Part shown: positions 1 through 8,954 of the stretch, in pieces
Layout of the letters: each line of letters opens with the position of its first letter
Position numbering within the stretch: the first letter of the stretch is position 1
NCBI RefSeq assembly: GCF_900635455.1
Contig: NZ_LR134116.1
Location: 1,612,001-1,676,000 of the forward strand
Length of the DNA stretch: 64,000 bases
Reading direction: 5' to 3'
Source of the DNA: Yersinia intermedia
Lineage (GTDB): Bacteria; Pseudomonadota; Gammaproteobacteria; Enterobacterales; Enterobacteriaceae
The notes under the pieces: model-generated
The model's database searches: none
Told to the model about the DNA's origin: nothing
The model's input: the letters and a program-made list of their open reading frames with translations, nothing else
Made by a program: the position numbers and the translations under genes

Positions 1-25
1 CAGCGGTAACCGTATGTTACGAAGA

Positions 26-46
26 TTCCCGGAATATTGCCGGGAA
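26..46. other. Small stem-loop upstream of transporter
   Basis: TTCCCGG and CCGGGAA pair across a seven-base AATATTG loop. No T-tract follows. It may be the end hairpin of a gene outside the window or part of the leader of the transporter that starts at 85. The first 84 bases hold no other recognisable site. Confidence 0.35.
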
Positions 47-84
47 GATAACGCCTAATATATGTAGCTATGGGGATGGCAACA

Positions 85-1668
85 ATGAAAACACGTAAAA
101 TAGGCCTGTTCAACTATCTTGCCTACGGCTCTGGGGATTTCCTCGGTGCGGGTACCACGGCACTCACTGCTGCCTGGTTACTGTATTTTTACACCACATT
201 CTGTGGGCTTAGTCCAATCGAAGCCACCTTCATTTTTGCGATGGCAAGGGTTCTTGATGCAGTCGTCAGCCCGCTGATGGGCTATCTGACTGATAACTTT
301 GGCTCCACTTGGCTGGGCAGACGCTTCGGTCGCCGTAAATTCTTTATCTTGCTGGGTATTCCGCTAGTCTTCAGCTACAGCCTGATGTGGGTAGGCCATA
401 TGGATTATTGGTACTACCTGCTGACCTATCTGTTCTTTGATGTGGTCTATACCATGATCCTGGTGCCGTATGAAACCTTGGTGCCGGAGATGACGGATGA
501 TTTTAAGCAAAAAACCAAGTTCTCTGGGGCGCGTATCGGCCTGGCCCAGTTGTCTGCTATTTTGGCGGCATTTTTACCCGGCATTCTGCTCAGTTACTTC
601 GGTAAAGATAATGCTGTTTCATTTTTCTATTCCAGCCTGGTGTTCTCGATCATCTGTGCCTGCATGTTGACATTGGTCTATTTATTCACCTGGGAGCGCC
701 CGGCAGAACAAAAATCTGCCGCCGCGCTAGAAGCCGAAAAACAAAAACTCACGCTACTCCAGAGCTTAAAGCGTCTGAATATCGAATTGTCTTCCACACT
801 GCGTATCCGTATTTTCCGTCAGCACTTGGGGATGTACCTCGGAGGCTATATCGCGCAGGATGTTTTCAACGCCGTGTTCACCTATTACGTGGTATTCGTG
901 CTGATGCAAAGTGCAGCCACAGCCTCCAACCTGATGGGTACCATGGCCATCATGCAGTTTGTAGCGGTTATCGCCATGATCCCGCTGTGTATCCGCTTTG
1001 GGCCAGCACCGTCTTATCGCGTAGTCATCGTGTTGTTTGGTATGGCGGCAATCTCTTACTCTGTACTGTATTACGCCAACCTCAGTGATGCTTTCTCATT
1101 GCTACTGCTGGTTTCGGGCGTTGCCGGTCTGGGCCGGGGGGGCATCAACTACGTGCCGTGGAATATCTACACCTATATTGCTGATGTGGATGAAGTGATC
1201 ACCGGGCAACGCCGTGAAGGTATATTTGCTGGCATCATGACTTTGACCCGCAAGGCCTCACAGGCTGGTGCGGTGATGCTGGTTGGTATCATCCTGCAAT
1301 TGTCGGGTTTTGTTTCCGGCCAAAGTCAGCAATTACCCGAGGTGAGTCACGCCATTTTGATGATCCTGAGTGTTGGTACCCTAGTGGTGCTGGCGATGGG
1401 CTTCATTGTCTCACTGCGCTTCAAGCTCAACCTGAAAACACACGGTGTGCTGCGCCAGGAAACTGAGAAGATGCGCCTCGCGGGCCGTGTGGTACCTGAC
1501 AACATCATGCCAGAAGCGAGAGCTACCGTCGAAATGCTGGCGGGCATGCCCTATGAATCGCTGTGGGGTAACAACAATATTGGCTACCTCAACCGTAATA
1601 AACCTGCTGCACTGCCATTCCCCAAGGCCACTTCAGGCCAGAAAGCGGCAGGCAGCGTGACACATTGA
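85..1668 (+). CDS. rhiT: GPH-family sugar/cation symporter, rhamnogalacturonide transporter type
   Basis: Inner-membrane glycoside-pentoside-hexuronide:cation symporter of the MFS superfamily, predicted to import (rhamno)galacturonan oligomers. About 12 hydrophobic segments are visible. The N-terminal half carries the GPH signature with YGSGDFLGAG, a D(A/V)V..P.MGY.TD loop and the basic GRRFGRRKFFILLG loop. An in-frame ATG exists at 70, but the ATG at 85 is preferred because GGGGA lies eight bases upstream; this gives 527 aa. It is followed after 25 bases by a GH105 hydrolase and then a GH28 enzyme, which is why a pectin-derived substrate is inferred. The symbol follows the RhiT/RhiN pairing of Dickeya and is an inference from context; TogT (oligogalacturonide) is the alternative. 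A paralogue lies at 34418-35944. Confidence 0.8.
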   Translation: MKTRKIGLFNYLAYGSGDFLGAGTTALTAAWLLYFYTTFCGLSPIEATFIFAMARVLDAVVSPLMGYLTDNFGSTWLGRRFGRRKFFILLGIPLVFSYSLMWVGHMDYWYYLLTYLFFDVVYTMILVPYETLVPEMTDDFKQKTKFSGARIGLAQLSAILAAFLPGILLSYFGKDNAVSFFYSSLVFSIICACMLTLVYLFTWERPAEQKSAAALEAEKQKLTLLQSLKRLNIELSSTLRIRIFRQHLGMYLGGYIAQDVFNAVFTYYVVFVLMQSAATASNLMGTMAIMQFVAVIAMIPLCIRFGPAPSYRVVIVLFGMAAISYSVLYYANLSDAFSLLLLVSGVAGLGRGGINYVPWNIYTYIADVDEVITGQRREGIFAGIMTLTRKASQAGAVMLVGIILQLSGFVSGQSQQLPEVSHAILMILSVGTLVVLAMGFIVSLRFKLNLKTHGVLRQETEKMRLAGRVVPDNIMPEARATVEMLAGMPYESLWGNNNIGYLNRNKPAALPFPKATSGQKAAGSVTH

Positions 1669-1693
1669 TCTTAAAGTGTAAAAGGACCTAACT

Positions 1694-2833
1694 ATGACGG
1701 TATATCCCGTAAAACACAGCCCGTTACTGCGCCAACCGGAACGCATTATCAGCCACCAGGAACTGCAGCAGTTGATTGACCGCCTGGTGAGCAACTTGGT
1801 TAATATCACTGATGAAACAGGTGAGTTCCTGCTACGCCTCGACGATGGCCGGATCATCGATACCAAAGGCTGGGCTGGCTGGGAGTGGACGCACGGCATC
1901 GGTTTGTATGGCATCCACCAGTATTACCGCCAGACCGGCGACGCCAACCTGTGTGGCATCGTTGACGACTGGTTCGCCGCACGCTTTGCCGAAGGTACGC
2001 CAACCAAGAACGTCAATACAGCCTGTCCGTTTCTCACACTGGCCTACCGCTATGAGGAAACCGGCGATGCGCGCTGGTTACCGTATCTGGAGCGTTGGGC
2101 TGAATGGCTGATGCATGAGATGCCCCGCACCGAGCGCGGTGGCATGCAGCACGTCACTCTGGCGGAGGAGAACCATCAGCAACTGTGGGACGATACCCTG
2201 ATGATGAGCGTGTTGCCGCTGGCAAAAATTGGCAAACTGTTGAACCGCCCGCAGTATGTGGAAGAGGCTAAATATCAGTTCCTGGTTCACATCCAGCACC
2301 TAATGGAGCGCGAGAGCGGCTTGTGGTTCCATGGCTGGACCTTCGACGGCAAGCACAACTTTGCCAAAGCCCGTTGGGCGCGTGGCAACAGTTGGCTGAC
2401 TATGGTGATCCCTGAATTCCTCGAACTGCTGGACCTGCCGGAATACGATGCCACCCGTCGTTTCCTGTTGCAAGTATTGGAATGCCAAGTGGCAGCGCTG
2501 GCACGTTGCCAGCACCAAAGCGGCCTGTGGCATACGTTGTTGGACGATCCACAATCGTATCTGGAGTCTTCCGCCACCGCTGGTTTCGCCTTCGGCATCC
2601 TGAAAGCGGTGCGCAAGCGCTATATTGATGGCAAATATCTGGCGGTCGCGGAAAGAGCGTTACAGGGCGTGGTGAAGCAGATCAACGCCGACGGGGAACT
2701 GACACAAGTCTCATTCGGTACCGCGATGGGCAAAAATCTAGACTACTATCGTCAGATACCGCTCACCTCAATGCCTTATGGTCAGGCGATGGCCATTCTC
2801 TGCCTGGTGGAATACCTGCACGTTTACCTGTAA
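1694..2833 (+). CDS. rhiN: GH105 unsaturated rhamnogalacturonyl hydrolase
   Basis: Family 88/105 glycoside hydrolase of 379 aa that removes the 4,5-unsaturated galacturonyl residue left by pectate or rhamnogalacturonan lyases. There is no signal peptide, so it acts in the cytoplasm on imported oligomers. It has the (alpha/alpha)6-barrel features: WAGWEWTHGIGLYG near residue 60 and LWDDTLMM near 165-171, whose Asp corresponds to the catalytic acid region of YteR-type enzymes, followed by GWTFDG.HNFAKARWARGNSW near 216-235. The Shine-Dalgarno AAAGGA lies eight bases upstream of the ATG. It is the second gene of the transporter-GH105-GH28 operon. The family assignment is firm; the exact disaccharide substrate is inferred from the neighbouring RhiT-like transporter. 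Confidence 0.85.
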   Translation: MTVYPVKHSPLLRQPERIISHQELQQLIDRLVSNLVNITDETGEFLLRLDDGRIIDTKGWAGWEWTHGIGLYGIHQYYRQTGDANLCGIVDDWFAARFAEGTPTKNVNTACPFLTLAYRYEETGDARWLPYLERWAEWLMHEMPRTERGGMQHVTLAEENHQQLWDDTLMMSVLPLAKIGKLLNRPQYVEEAKYQFLVHIQHLMERESGLWFHGWTFDGKHNFAKARWARGNSWLTMVIPEFLELLDLPEYDATRRFLLQVLECQVAALARCQHQSGLWHTLLDDPQSYLESSATAGFAFGILKAVRKRYIDGKYLAVAERALQGVVKQINADGELTQVSFGTAMGKNLDYYRQIPLTSMPYGQAMAILCLVEYLHVYL

Positions 2834-2838
2834 CCGTA

Positions 2839-2862
2839 ATGGGGCTGCTGTTGCTGCCCCAT
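2839..2862 (+). other. Intergenic stem-loop between rhiN and the GH28 gene
   Basis: ATGGGGC and GCCCCAT pair across a ten-base loop six bases after the rhiN stop. No T-tract follows. It is better read as an mRNA-processing or stability hairpin inside the operon than as a terminator. It also contains an upstream in-frame ATG that is not the likely GH28 start. Confidence 0.45.
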
Positions 2863-2874
2863 AAGAGGACTATC

Positions 2875-4167
2875 ATGGCAAAGCTCAATATTTTGGCTTT
2901 CGGTGCCGACGCCAGTGGGCAGCAATTGGCGACTGCGGCTATCCAACACGCCATCGATATCGCCGCGCCGGGGGATACCGTTGTGGTACCGCCGGGCCGT
3001 TATCTGACCGGTGCGCTATTTCTGAAAAACCACCTCATCTTCGAATTGCAAACCGGGGCTGTGTTGCTCGGTAGCCGCGAACTAGAGGACTACCCATTGC
3101 GACAGACTCGGGTGGCCGGTATTGATATGGTCTGGCCGACAGGCATCATCAATATCCTGCAATGTCATGATGTCTGTGTTTGCGGTAGTGGAACCATCGA
3201 CGGCCAAGGGGCTGTCTGGTGGCATAAATTCTGGGGTACAGACGAAAACGGCGGCATGCTGGCAGATTACAGCCAGCGCGGCTTGCGGTGGGTGGTGGAT
3301 TATGACTGCCAACGACCACGCAATCTGGTGGTATACCGTAGCGAACAGGTGGAAATGAGTGGTTTTACTTCACGTGAATCCGGCTTCTGGAATATTCACC
3401 TCTGCTATTCACAGCATCTATACCTGCACCATCTGCAAGTAGAAAACTCTGGCGGTCCAAGTACTGATGGTATCGATATCGACTCCTCGCAGCAGGTGCG
3501 AGTGGAACATTGTCGGGTGTCCTGCAATGACGACAATATCTGCGTGAAAGCTGGCCGAGGTGCTGAGGCTGAGCGTATTGGTGCCACCGCGCGGGATATT
3601 GTGATCCGCGAGTGCGAATTACTGCACGGTTCTGGCATTACGCTGGGTAGCGAAACCTCGGGTGGTATCGAACAGGTATTGATTGAAAACATTACCTTCA
3701 GCGGTACTGGGGTAGGTTTTCGCATCAAGTCGGCCCGTAATCGAGGGGGCTTTATTCGCCATGTGCGCGTAAGTGGATTGCAAATGACGGATGTTCACTA
3801 TCCATTTATGTTTCAACTCAACTGGTTCCCAGCTTACAGCTACAGCCCGATAACCGCCAATGAGTCGATGCCCGCTCACTGGCAATCGCTCAGCCAGAGC
3901 GTGGAAGGAGAAGCAGGGCTTACTCAGGTGGAAAATATTACTATTTCAACGGTGCGAAGTGTACTTTCGAGCAGTGAGGTATTTAGCCGGGCCTTCTTTA
4001 TTGAGGGCAATAGCGAAAAACCAATCGACAATCTGCACTTTAGCAACGTCACGCTAGTGGCGCAGGAGTTTGGCAAGATTGCCGGAGTAAACAATCTGCG
4101 GCTGGACAACGTACAAATTAGTGCCAACCAACCAACCCAGGCTGAAAACGACGAGTATGCACGTTAA
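2875..4167 (+). CDS. Cytoplasmic GH28 polygalacturonase-like hydrolase
   Basis: Right-handed beta-helix glycoside hydrolase family 28, 430 aa from the ATG at 2875 (AGAGGA just upstream; the in-frame ATG at 2839 sits in a hairpin). GH28 landmarks by my count: STDGID near 196-201, CNDDN near 218-221 and RIK near 283-285, giving the expected catalytic aspartates. The usual Gly-His-Gly motif is replaced by His-Gly-Ser-Gly (251-254), so the third catalytic landmark is degenerate. There is no signal peptide, unlike secreted pectinases. Together with the preceding importer and GH105 enzyme this suggests intracellular trimming of imported (rhamno)galacturonan fragments. Whether it acts on galacturonan or another pectic linkage cannot be decided from sequence alone. 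Confidence 0.8.
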   Translation: MAKLNILAFGADASGQQLATAAIQHAIDIAAPGDTVVVPPGRYLTGALFLKNHLIFELQTGAVLLGSRELEDYPLRQTRVAGIDMVWPTGIINILQCHDVCVCGSGTIDGQGAVWWHKFWGTDENGGMLADYSQRGLRWVVDYDCQRPRNLVVYRSEQVEMSGFTSRESGFWNIHLCYSQHLYLHHLQVENSGGPSTDGIDIDSSQQVRVEHCRVSCNDDNICVKAGRGAEAERIGATARDIVIRECELLHGSGITLGSETSGGIEQVLIENITFSGTGVGFRIKSARNRGGFIRHVRVSGLQMTDVHYPFMFQLNWFPAYSYSPITANESMPAHWQSLSQSVEGEAGLTQVENITISTVRSVLSSSEVFSRAFFIEGNSEKPIDNLHFSNVTLVAQEFGKIAGVNNLRLDNVQISANQPTQAENDEYAR

Positions 4168-4879
4168 GTTTAATCGGGCGTTAGTTGAAGGGGCGCTGAG
4201 TTTTTATTTTTAGCTTTATTATTTTACAGATAATTGCGCTCAATATAATTATTACCAATGTTATTTCAAGCATAACGGATACAAATAGCGCCTCTGACGA
4301 AAGCGTGTGTGAATTTAGTTGAAATTGAGGTGGGCCTCATTTCAATATTCAACCCGGTCTTATTCTTGAAACGGGTAATGGATATTCGGTATATAAGTTT
4401 TATTTACGAACGACCTGTACGATTAACTGATTGGATCTCTCTGGGCTGGACAGAAAATCAATAATTTCGAGTATATAGCCGAGGGGGTTATAAAATTGCC
4501 AACAGGGACGAACTGTATAATAACAGTATGAGTATAGCTTTAGAGCAGCCTATAACGTCAATGCTTGGATACTTTTCATAGAAATAGGAAATGTGTCGGT
4601 AAGGAGTGATAGCAGTGAAAGACAAAGCCAATTTTGTATAGGGCTTGGGCATATATTCTGATAAATGTTCCATTAATCCGGTGATTGTTGGTCACGGAAT
4701 AAAAAATCGGTCAGAAACCGATTTGAGCAGTGCTCGAACAGGCCCGAGAGGCGAGTCTCAGAGATGATATGCATTAAGCCCAGAAGAGAATCAGTGGTTG
4801 GGATAAACGAGGCAATCCTACGCACATAACTTACGGGACGACAGAGAGTGGTATTTTCGTATTCAAAGGAGAAAAAAGA
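4168..4879. other. Gene-poor intergenic region (about 0.7 kb)
   Basis: AT-rich spacer after the pectin operon. The reading frames in it (for example a 61-codon one on the minus strand at 4488-4673) have no ribosome-binding site and no recognisable family. The only clear structure is a rho-independent terminator pointing left at 4697-4724. The last 20 bases carry the AAAGGAG ribosome-binding site of the next gene. Confidence 0.6.
4697..4724 (-). terminator. Minus-strand rho-independent terminator without an obvious gene
   Basis: Read on the minus strand, AAATCGGT, loop TTCTG and ACCGATTT form a perfect 8-bp stem followed by TTTATT. No minus-strand coding sequence lies between it and the divergent gene at 4880, so what it terminates is unclear; a small RNA starting between about 4780 and 4870 is one option. 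Confidence 0.6.
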
Positions 4880-5443
4880 GTGAAAAAGGTTGCGGTTTTA
4901 CTGGCCCCAGGGTTCGAGGAAGGGGAGGCTATAGTTACTATAGATATTTTACACCGATTAAAGATAAAGGTAGAAACACTCTCCTGCACTTCAAGTAAAA
5001 AGGTAGTGAGTTACCATAACATCCCAATGGTGGCAGACAATACGTTGAAAAAGGCTTTCGACACAAATTATGATGCCGTGGTGTTGCCCGGTGGGCCGGA
5101 AGGCAGCGTGTTTCTTGCAAATAGCCAGGAAGTGGTGAGTTTTGTGCGTCGCCATGACGAAGCAGGCAAATTAATTTGTCCAATTTGCTCAGCCTCTGCC
5201 CGAGTATTGGGGGGGAACGGCCTACTCAAAGGTCGGCGCTACGTGTGCTCTGGCGATTTATGGCAAAATGTCAGTGATGGTGTTTATGTTGACCAAAATG
5301 TTGTGGAAGACGGTAATTTAATCAGTGGAAAAGGGTTTGGTTTGGTATTTGATTTTGCTTTTACCATCGCAACCCGTTTGCTGGGTGACAGTGTCCCAGC
5401 AAATGTTCATGCTGAACACATTTATTATTCGTGGCAGGAATAG
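4880..5443 (+). CDS. DJ-1/PfpI superfamily protein (YajL-like)
   Basis: 187-aa protein of the DJ-1/PfpI class, the group containing YajL, DJ-1 and related cysteine-dependent proteins. The family glutamate is in GFEEGE (residues 11-16) and the nucleophile-elbow cysteine is in CPICSASARVL, Cys103 by my count, with a second Cys at 100. The start is GTG at 4880, chosen because AAAGGAG lies nine bases before it and the protein then begins with the family's first beta-strand. It stands alone on the plus strand with no operon partner. The exact role (deglycase, chaperone or redox sensor) cannot be assigned. Confidence 0.8.
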   Translation: MKKVAVLLAPGFEEGEAIVTIDILHRLKIKVETLSCTSSKKVVSYHNIPMVADNTLKKAFDTNYDAVVLPGGPEGSVFLANSQEVVSFVRRHDEAGKLICPICSASARVLGGNGLLKGRRYVCSGDLWQNVSDGVYVDQNVVEDGNLISGKGFGLVFDFAFTIATRLLGDSVPANVHAEHIYYSWQE

Positions 5444-5747
5444 AGGTAGTGATAGTGTTGTTGCCATAACTTGCTGTTTCCTTGAACTCTTGTCGGAATT
5501 TCGCTCAATGAGCGGGAGTGCTTACCCGTCAAATCGACAGTAGGGTTGAACAGCCGCCTTAGTGACAATGGCGAAACTCGGCAGTGTAACCAGTAGGTGC
5601 CCAGCCCCAATCCATTGGGAGGATATTCCCTACTCGAAAAACGTTTGTTCAAAAAAGCAAAGGATGGTGTTGGCTTTTCTGTCAGTTACGCGTTCCATCA
5701 AAACTTCAGGCAGGGCATGCACCCAGCCCAATTTTTTCGTCCGTTCC
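5444..5747. other. Spacer between convergent genes (about 0.3 kb)
   Basis: Lies between the DJ-1-like gene and the end of the minus-strand reductase. I see no gene, no clear terminator with a T-tract and no recognisable mobile sequence. Confidence 0.5.
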
Positions 5748-6812
5748 TTACGGAATCAACTTATGTGCCTTAAGCTGGTCGAAGAGTTCAAAGAAGCTGT
5801 CACGCGTACTGCGATAGCCGGTAAAGCCAGCCTTGCGGCTTTTACTTATATCGGTGAACACTTCCATCGGCCTGCCGAGATCGGCATCGGTGTGCCACCA
5901 TGAGGCTAAGCGACTGACATCCGGCTCCTGCAGATGATAACGCTTGGCGACCTCGCGCCACTGCTTGTCCGCCTGCTGCATGCGATCTTCCAGTGGCTGC
6001 GGCACACCGCTGAACGGTACCGCTTCGATACCAAAGTAGTCAGCGACTTCACCCCACATCCACTTCCAGCGGAAAACGTCGCCGTTGACCACATTGAAAT
6101 CTTCATTCTTCGCATTGTCACTGGTGGCGGCCCACAGCAGCTGATCGGCTAGCAGATGTGCATCGGTCATATCTGTAATACCCTCCCACTGCGCCTGTGA
6201 GCCAGGGAAGACAAACGGCTTATTGTTGGCTTTGCAGAGCGTGGCATAAACCGCCAGTGTCTGGCCCATGTTCATTGCGTTGCCGAGCGCAAAACCGATA
6301 ATGGTATGCGGACGGTGGACGCTCCAATTGAAACCGTATTTTTCAGCAGCGGCAAAAAACTCATCTTCCTGCGCGTAATAGAAGTTGTCGACCGGTTGGC
6401 GGCCCTGCTCTTCGCGAAATGGCGTCATTGGCACTTCGCCTTTTCCGTACGCGTCAAACGGACCGAGATAGTGTTTCAGACCGGTGATCAGTGCTGCATG
6501 ACCGCCTTTCAGGCGGTTGCCAAGGGCATCAAGCACGTTGCGTACCATCGCGGCATTGACGCGGATGTTCTCTTTTTCATTTTCCTGGCGAGCCCATACG
6601 CTAAAAAAGACGTTGTCCACACTGATATCCTTGAGCGCTTGTTTGACCGCCTTAGCGTCAGTGAGGTCAACTTGAATCGCCTGACAGCTTTCTGGCACTG
6701 GCGTGCGGCCTCGTGACAGCCCATAAACCTGCCAACCTTGTGCGATAAGGGTTTCAGTTAGAGCTGTGCCGTTGATGCCGCTGGCGCCAACAATAAGTGC
6801 GCGTGATGTCAT
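5748..6812 (-). CDS. PRISE-type SDR: NAD(P)-dependent enone (progesterone 5-beta-reductase-like) reductase
   Basis: 354-aa extended/atypical short-chain dehydrogenase of the PRISE group (progesterone 5-beta-reductase / iridoid synthase-like). The N-terminus has the Rossmann signature ALIVGASGINGTAL near residues 5-18. Other hallmarks are ALITGLKHYLGPFD, containing the catalytic Lys, and NFYYAQED with the catalytic Tyr instead of the usual YxxxK triad, then WSVHRPHTIIGF. These proteins reduce activated C=C bonds of enones with NADPH; the bacterial substrate is unknown. The gene is alone on the minus strand. Family assignment is strong; physiological role is not inferred. Confidence 0.85.
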   Translation of the reverse strand: MTSRALIVGASGINGTALTETLIAQGWQVYGLSRGRTPVPESCQAIQVDLTDAKAVKQALKDISVDNVFFSVWARQENEKENIRVNAAMVRNVLDALGNRLKGGHAALITGLKHYLGPFDAYGKGEVPMTPFREEQGRQPVDNFYYAQEDEFFAAAEKYGFNWSVHRPHTIIGFALGNAMNMGQTLAVYATLCKANNKPFVFPGSQAQWEGITDMTDAHLLADQLLWAATSDNAKNEDFNVVNGDVFRWKWMWGEVADYFGIEAVPFSGVPQPLEDRMQQADKQWREVAKRYHLQEPDVSRLASWWHTDADLGRPMEVFTDISKSRKAGFTGYRSTRDSFFELFDQLKAHKLIP

Positions 6813-7350
6813 ATAAACTCCGGTGATAATCCATGCTAAAGGACGAATGTTAAAAAAGTGTATCAGGGAAACAGCGAAAGCAATCGGGTACAGTTGCTCA
6901 CCGGCATGTAGGGTACAAGAGTTGAGCCGAAAATGCTGATGGTGCTATTAGTGTGTGATGGGGAATACCATCATGCACTAAGTGTCAAAGACTCGACTGA
7001 ATATCCAGCTTCACTATTTCCGCTATTGATAACAGTGCCCACATGATAACGGCTTAAAAAAATAAACTCATCTTTAGTAATAGCACACATCCTGCTCTGC
7101 TCTGGTTTTATGTGCATAACGTAAAATAACGAACTGAATCGAATCAGCTTTTAACTGAATTTCACTGCGCAATATCACTAAATAAATGCAATTAAGATAA
7201 TAATTTACATATAAATGTGTATTAACCCACAAATTAATCCATTGTAACGTGCCAATGTTCCGTGAATTGAAAGCTGTCACATTTTTATACCGTGGTCGTC
7301 ACTAGGCTTAAGTTGCTTTAACTTAATCAATTCAGCAAAAGGTATAAAGA
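6813..7350. other. Intergenic region between divergent genes (about 0.54 kb)
   Basis: Must contain the promoters of the minus-strand reductase and of the plus-strand DUF4432 gene. It is AT-rich from about 7060 onward. A CRP-like half-palindrome (ATTGA, six bases, TCACA at 7266-7281) is the only site I would single out, and it is weak. No credible gene is present. Confidence 0.5.
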
Positions 7351-8556
7351 ATGAAAAAAATCATTGTAACGGGCATGGTAATGGGGCTGATGTCATGGCA
7401 GGTCGCGGCACAATCTTTCGTGCTGACCGATGCTGAAGCCGGTATGGACAAGGGTGACTGGCAAACTAGCAGCAAAAAGCTGAAGCTGGCGGGTGCGGAT
7501 TTCAGCATCGAGCAGAAAGTGCTGCACGGCGGTAAACAGGAAGGTTCCAAAGTCCTGACTATCACCAGTAAAGGGCTGACTATTGCACTCAGTCCGACAC
7601 GCGGCATGGATTTACTCTATGTCAGCGGTGATAACATTCGACTTGGCTGGGATTCACCAGTTAATGAAGTGGTCAATCCGGCGTTTATCAATCTCGAAAG
7701 CCGCAACGGTGTAGGCTGGCTGGAAGGATTTAACGAGATGATGGTGCGTTGCGGCTTTGAATGGACTGGGCACCCTGTGGTTGCTGACGGTATGATTTAC
7801 ACGCTGCACGGCCGTGCGGGTAATACGCCAGCATCGAAAGTGGTCGTGGACATTGCAGACACTGCGCCCTATGAAATTACAGTGCGCGGCCTGATTAAAG
7901 AACACACGTTCAAGAAAGCTAAACTGGAAACCTGGACTGAACTGCGTTATGTACCAGGCAGCCACTCCTGGACCATACACGACACCCTGACTAACCAGTC
8001 CGACTACCCGCATGACTACCAGATAATCTATCACAGCAATTTTGGTCAGCCGCTTCTCGAGCAGGGTGCGCGTTTCGTCGCCCCAGTGAAATCTATTTCA
8101 CCTTTCAATGACTACGCCCAAAAAGGCATGAAAGACTGGCAGACTTACGCGGGGCCGACCAAGAACTTTGATGAAATGGTGTTTAACATGGTGCCTTACG
8201 CCGATGCGCAGGGCAAAACTCTGGCTGGCATAGTCAATCAAGCGGGTAACAAAGGTGCGTCGATTGAGTTTAATACCCATCAGTTGCCACTGCTGACTCT
8301 GTGGAAAAACACGGATACGTTGAAACAGGGTTATGTCACCGGCATCGAACCAGGCACCAACTACGCTTATCCGGTGACCATCGAGCGGAAACAGGGCCGA
8401 GTTAAACAGTTGCAACCGGGACAGAGTACGGTGTTTGAACTGACCTACTCACTGTTGCCGGATGCTGATGCAGTGAGTAAATTTGAACAACGCGTTAAAA
8501 CAATTCAGGGCACACAGAAAACCGAAACCAGTGATAAACCTATCGCTGTTGAGTGA
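7351..8556 (+). CDS. Exported DUF4432 (aldose 1-epimerase-like) protein
   Basis: 401-aa beta-sandwich protein of the DUF4432 group within the galactose mutarotase-like superfamily. It opens with a Sec signal peptide (MKKIIVTGM..GLMSWQVAAQ, predicted cleavage after Ala20), so the mature protein would be periplasmic; DUF4432 members are usually cytoplasmic. Family-like blocks are SPTRGMDLLYVSGD, LGWDSPV and NFGQPLLEQGARF. The start has AAAGG ten bases upstream. It is monocistronic with its own terminator at 8581-8606. A carbohydrate-binding or epimerase role is inferred from the fold only; the sugar is unknown. Confidence 0.75.
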   Translation: MKKIIVTGMVMGLMSWQVAAQSFVLTDAEAGMDKGDWQTSSKKLKLAGADFSIEQKVLHGGKQEGSKVLTITSKGLTIALSPTRGMDLLYVSGDNIRLGWDSPVNEVVNPAFINLESRNGVGWLEGFNEMMVRCGFEWTGHPVVADGMIYTLHGRAGNTPASKVVVDIADTAPYEITVRGLIKEHTFKKAKLETWTELRYVPGSHSWTIHDTLTNQSDYPHDYQIIYHSNFGQPLLEQGARFVAPVKSISPFNDYAQKGMKDWQTYAGPTKNFDEMVFNMVPYADAQGKTLAGIVNQAGNKGASIEFNTHQLPLLTLWKNTDTLKQGYVTGIEPGTNYAYPVTIERKQGRVKQLQPGQSTVFELTYSLLPDADAVSKFEQRVKTIQGTQKTETSDKPIAVE

Positions 8557-8580
8557 TTATCCTGAAATATGCGTTTTTCT

Positions 8581-8606
8581 CAAGGCGCCTTGATGGCGTC
8601 TTTTTC
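8581..8606 (+). terminator. Rho-independent terminator of the DUF4432 gene
   Basis: GGCGCC, loop TTGAT and GGCGTC form a six-pair stem with one G-T pair, followed by TTTTT. It lies 25 bases after the stop codon. Confidence 0.75.
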
Positions 8607-8954
8607 CATTTAAAGTGTGTAGCACTGTGTCGTCAACGATGACACCCTGCATATTTGCATCTGTATGAACAGTAAGGTCCTATAGGGGGCAGTAGAACAA
8701 CAGCCTCATTTTTAGAACTTCATCAACCCTAGCTCGCACAACTGCATTTACACCCATAATCGCTGTTGAGCGAGTGTTTGAAAAGCTGGCTGAGCGTTTT
8801 TCCTGAGTTGCTGATGTCCAGTTTGTAACGCGTTTGCGAACTTTATCGGGTGGTTGCAAATACAGTCATCGCCGTTGATGTGTTAGCAAAAGGCGATATG
8901 ATGACCATAATCTCCATGCTTCACATCAGTTCAACCATCAATCAGAGGACAGGG
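8607..8954. other. Intergenic region (about 0.35 kb)
   Basis: No recognisable gene. An open frame runs into the DUF1622 gene from 8850, but its first 35 codons lack the family's features, and a much better ribosome-binding site serves the ATG at 8955. Confidence 0.45.

Noticed and set aside
4488..4673. 61-codon minus-strand frame
   Set aside because: No ribosome-binding site and no family; it ends in a low-complexity Leu/Ser stretch typical of chance frames in AT-rich DNA.
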